NCBI RefSeq assembly: GCF_000003605.2
Contig: NW_003119442.1
Span: forward strand, 15,666-36,137
Source: Saccoglossus kowalevskii
Lineage: Eukaryota > Hemichordata > Enteropneusta > Harrimaniidae
Reading direction: 5' to 3'
Length of the DNA: 20,472 nt
The position numbers were made by a program, and so were the translations under genes. Every line of letters begins with the position of its first letter. Position 1 is the stretch's first letter. A model generated the notes under the pieces. It worked only from the letters and a program-made list of their open reading frames with translations, did no database searches and was not told the DNA's origin. Shown in pieces: positions 20,194-20,472 of this stretch.

Positions 20194-20472
20194 GTTCCAT
20201 TGAAACAAGTTTGGGTATCCTCTGGCCTCTTTTTACTTGCTCTTTGTCATCTATAGAGTTGAACAAAATATTAAAAAGTGATTTTAAATTCTTATCATAT
20301 CCATCCTCAATAATACCAGAAAATATTACTTTTTACTTAGCTAGAATGGAAAAAGTATATATGTCGAAAAAGCCTGCTTGCGCTTGTCCATCCCGCGTGT
20401 AAACTTGTGGTTACAATAACTCAAATATTTTTTGGGTATTTTATTCACAAGTATTCCCTCTTGGCCAAGTTC

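Larger units (their letters stand above)
18711..20472 (+). other. first coding intron of the MGCGMS gene (continues past the window)
   Basis: Begins GTAAGT and runs AT-rich to the window end without a recognisable further exon. It holds a hairpin (19037-19065) and a MITE (20010-20193). The short frame at 20211-20402 has no supporting similarity. Confidence 0.6.

Noticed and set aside
1-20472. CRISPR arrays, rRNA or tRNA genes, toxin or defence cassettes, viral insertions
   Set aside because: None found by eye; the window has eukaryotic gene structure and only short MITEs and one non-LTR relic as mobile DNA.

Overview
This is an AT-rich animal genomic window. Coding segments are split by GT-AG introns, intergenic DNA is long, microsatellites and short inverted-repeat transposons are present, and a decayed non-LTR retrotransposon lies in the middle. 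There are no operons, ribosome binding sites or CRISPR arrays. The SLC16-type transporter and the intron structure suggest a bilaterian invertebrate. I cannot fix the phylum from sequence alone.

Layout. 1-2064: no gene recognised; probable upstream/5' part of the transporter locus, with a weak foldback and a possible 33-nt exon. 2065-5263 (+): a monocarboxylate-transporter-like (SLC16/MCT) gene in four recognisable exons (about 2065-2312, 2564-2706, 3046-3927, 4964-5127 or 5263), without its start-codon exon. Exons 1, 2 and 4 each carry a frame problem: the first two junctions are one base short, and a perfect 13-bp tandem duplication shifts the frame of the last exon. The copy is a young pseudogene, a polymorphic allele, or contains assembly errors. 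5264-7714: non-coding, with a CTCF-like motif. 7715-8660 (+): relic of a CR1/Jockey-like reverse transcriptase. 8661-12974: non-coding, with a compound microsatellite and a 216-bp MITE flanked by TTA. 12975-13699 (-): a coiled-coil protein exon, possibly a whole 238-aa protein, ending in CEIL. 13700-17440: non-coding, with a second copy of a dispersed repeat, a 19-20-bp minisatellite, and the likely promoter/5' UTR of the next gene. 17441-18710 (+): first coding exon of a Ser/Asp-rich, probably myristoylated/palmitoylated protein (MGCGMS start), ending at a clean GTAAGT donor. 18711-20472: its first coding intron, holding a small hairpin and a TA-flanked MITE with internal repeats.

The three genes show no evident functional link. 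The transporter would move monocarboxylates or related solutes across a membrane. The coiled-coil and MGCGMS proteins are unassigned. I found no convincing novel multi-gene system. The best leads are the three frame lesions in the transporter, the lipidated disordered protein, the ambiguous CEIL terminus, and three uncharacterised short repeat families.
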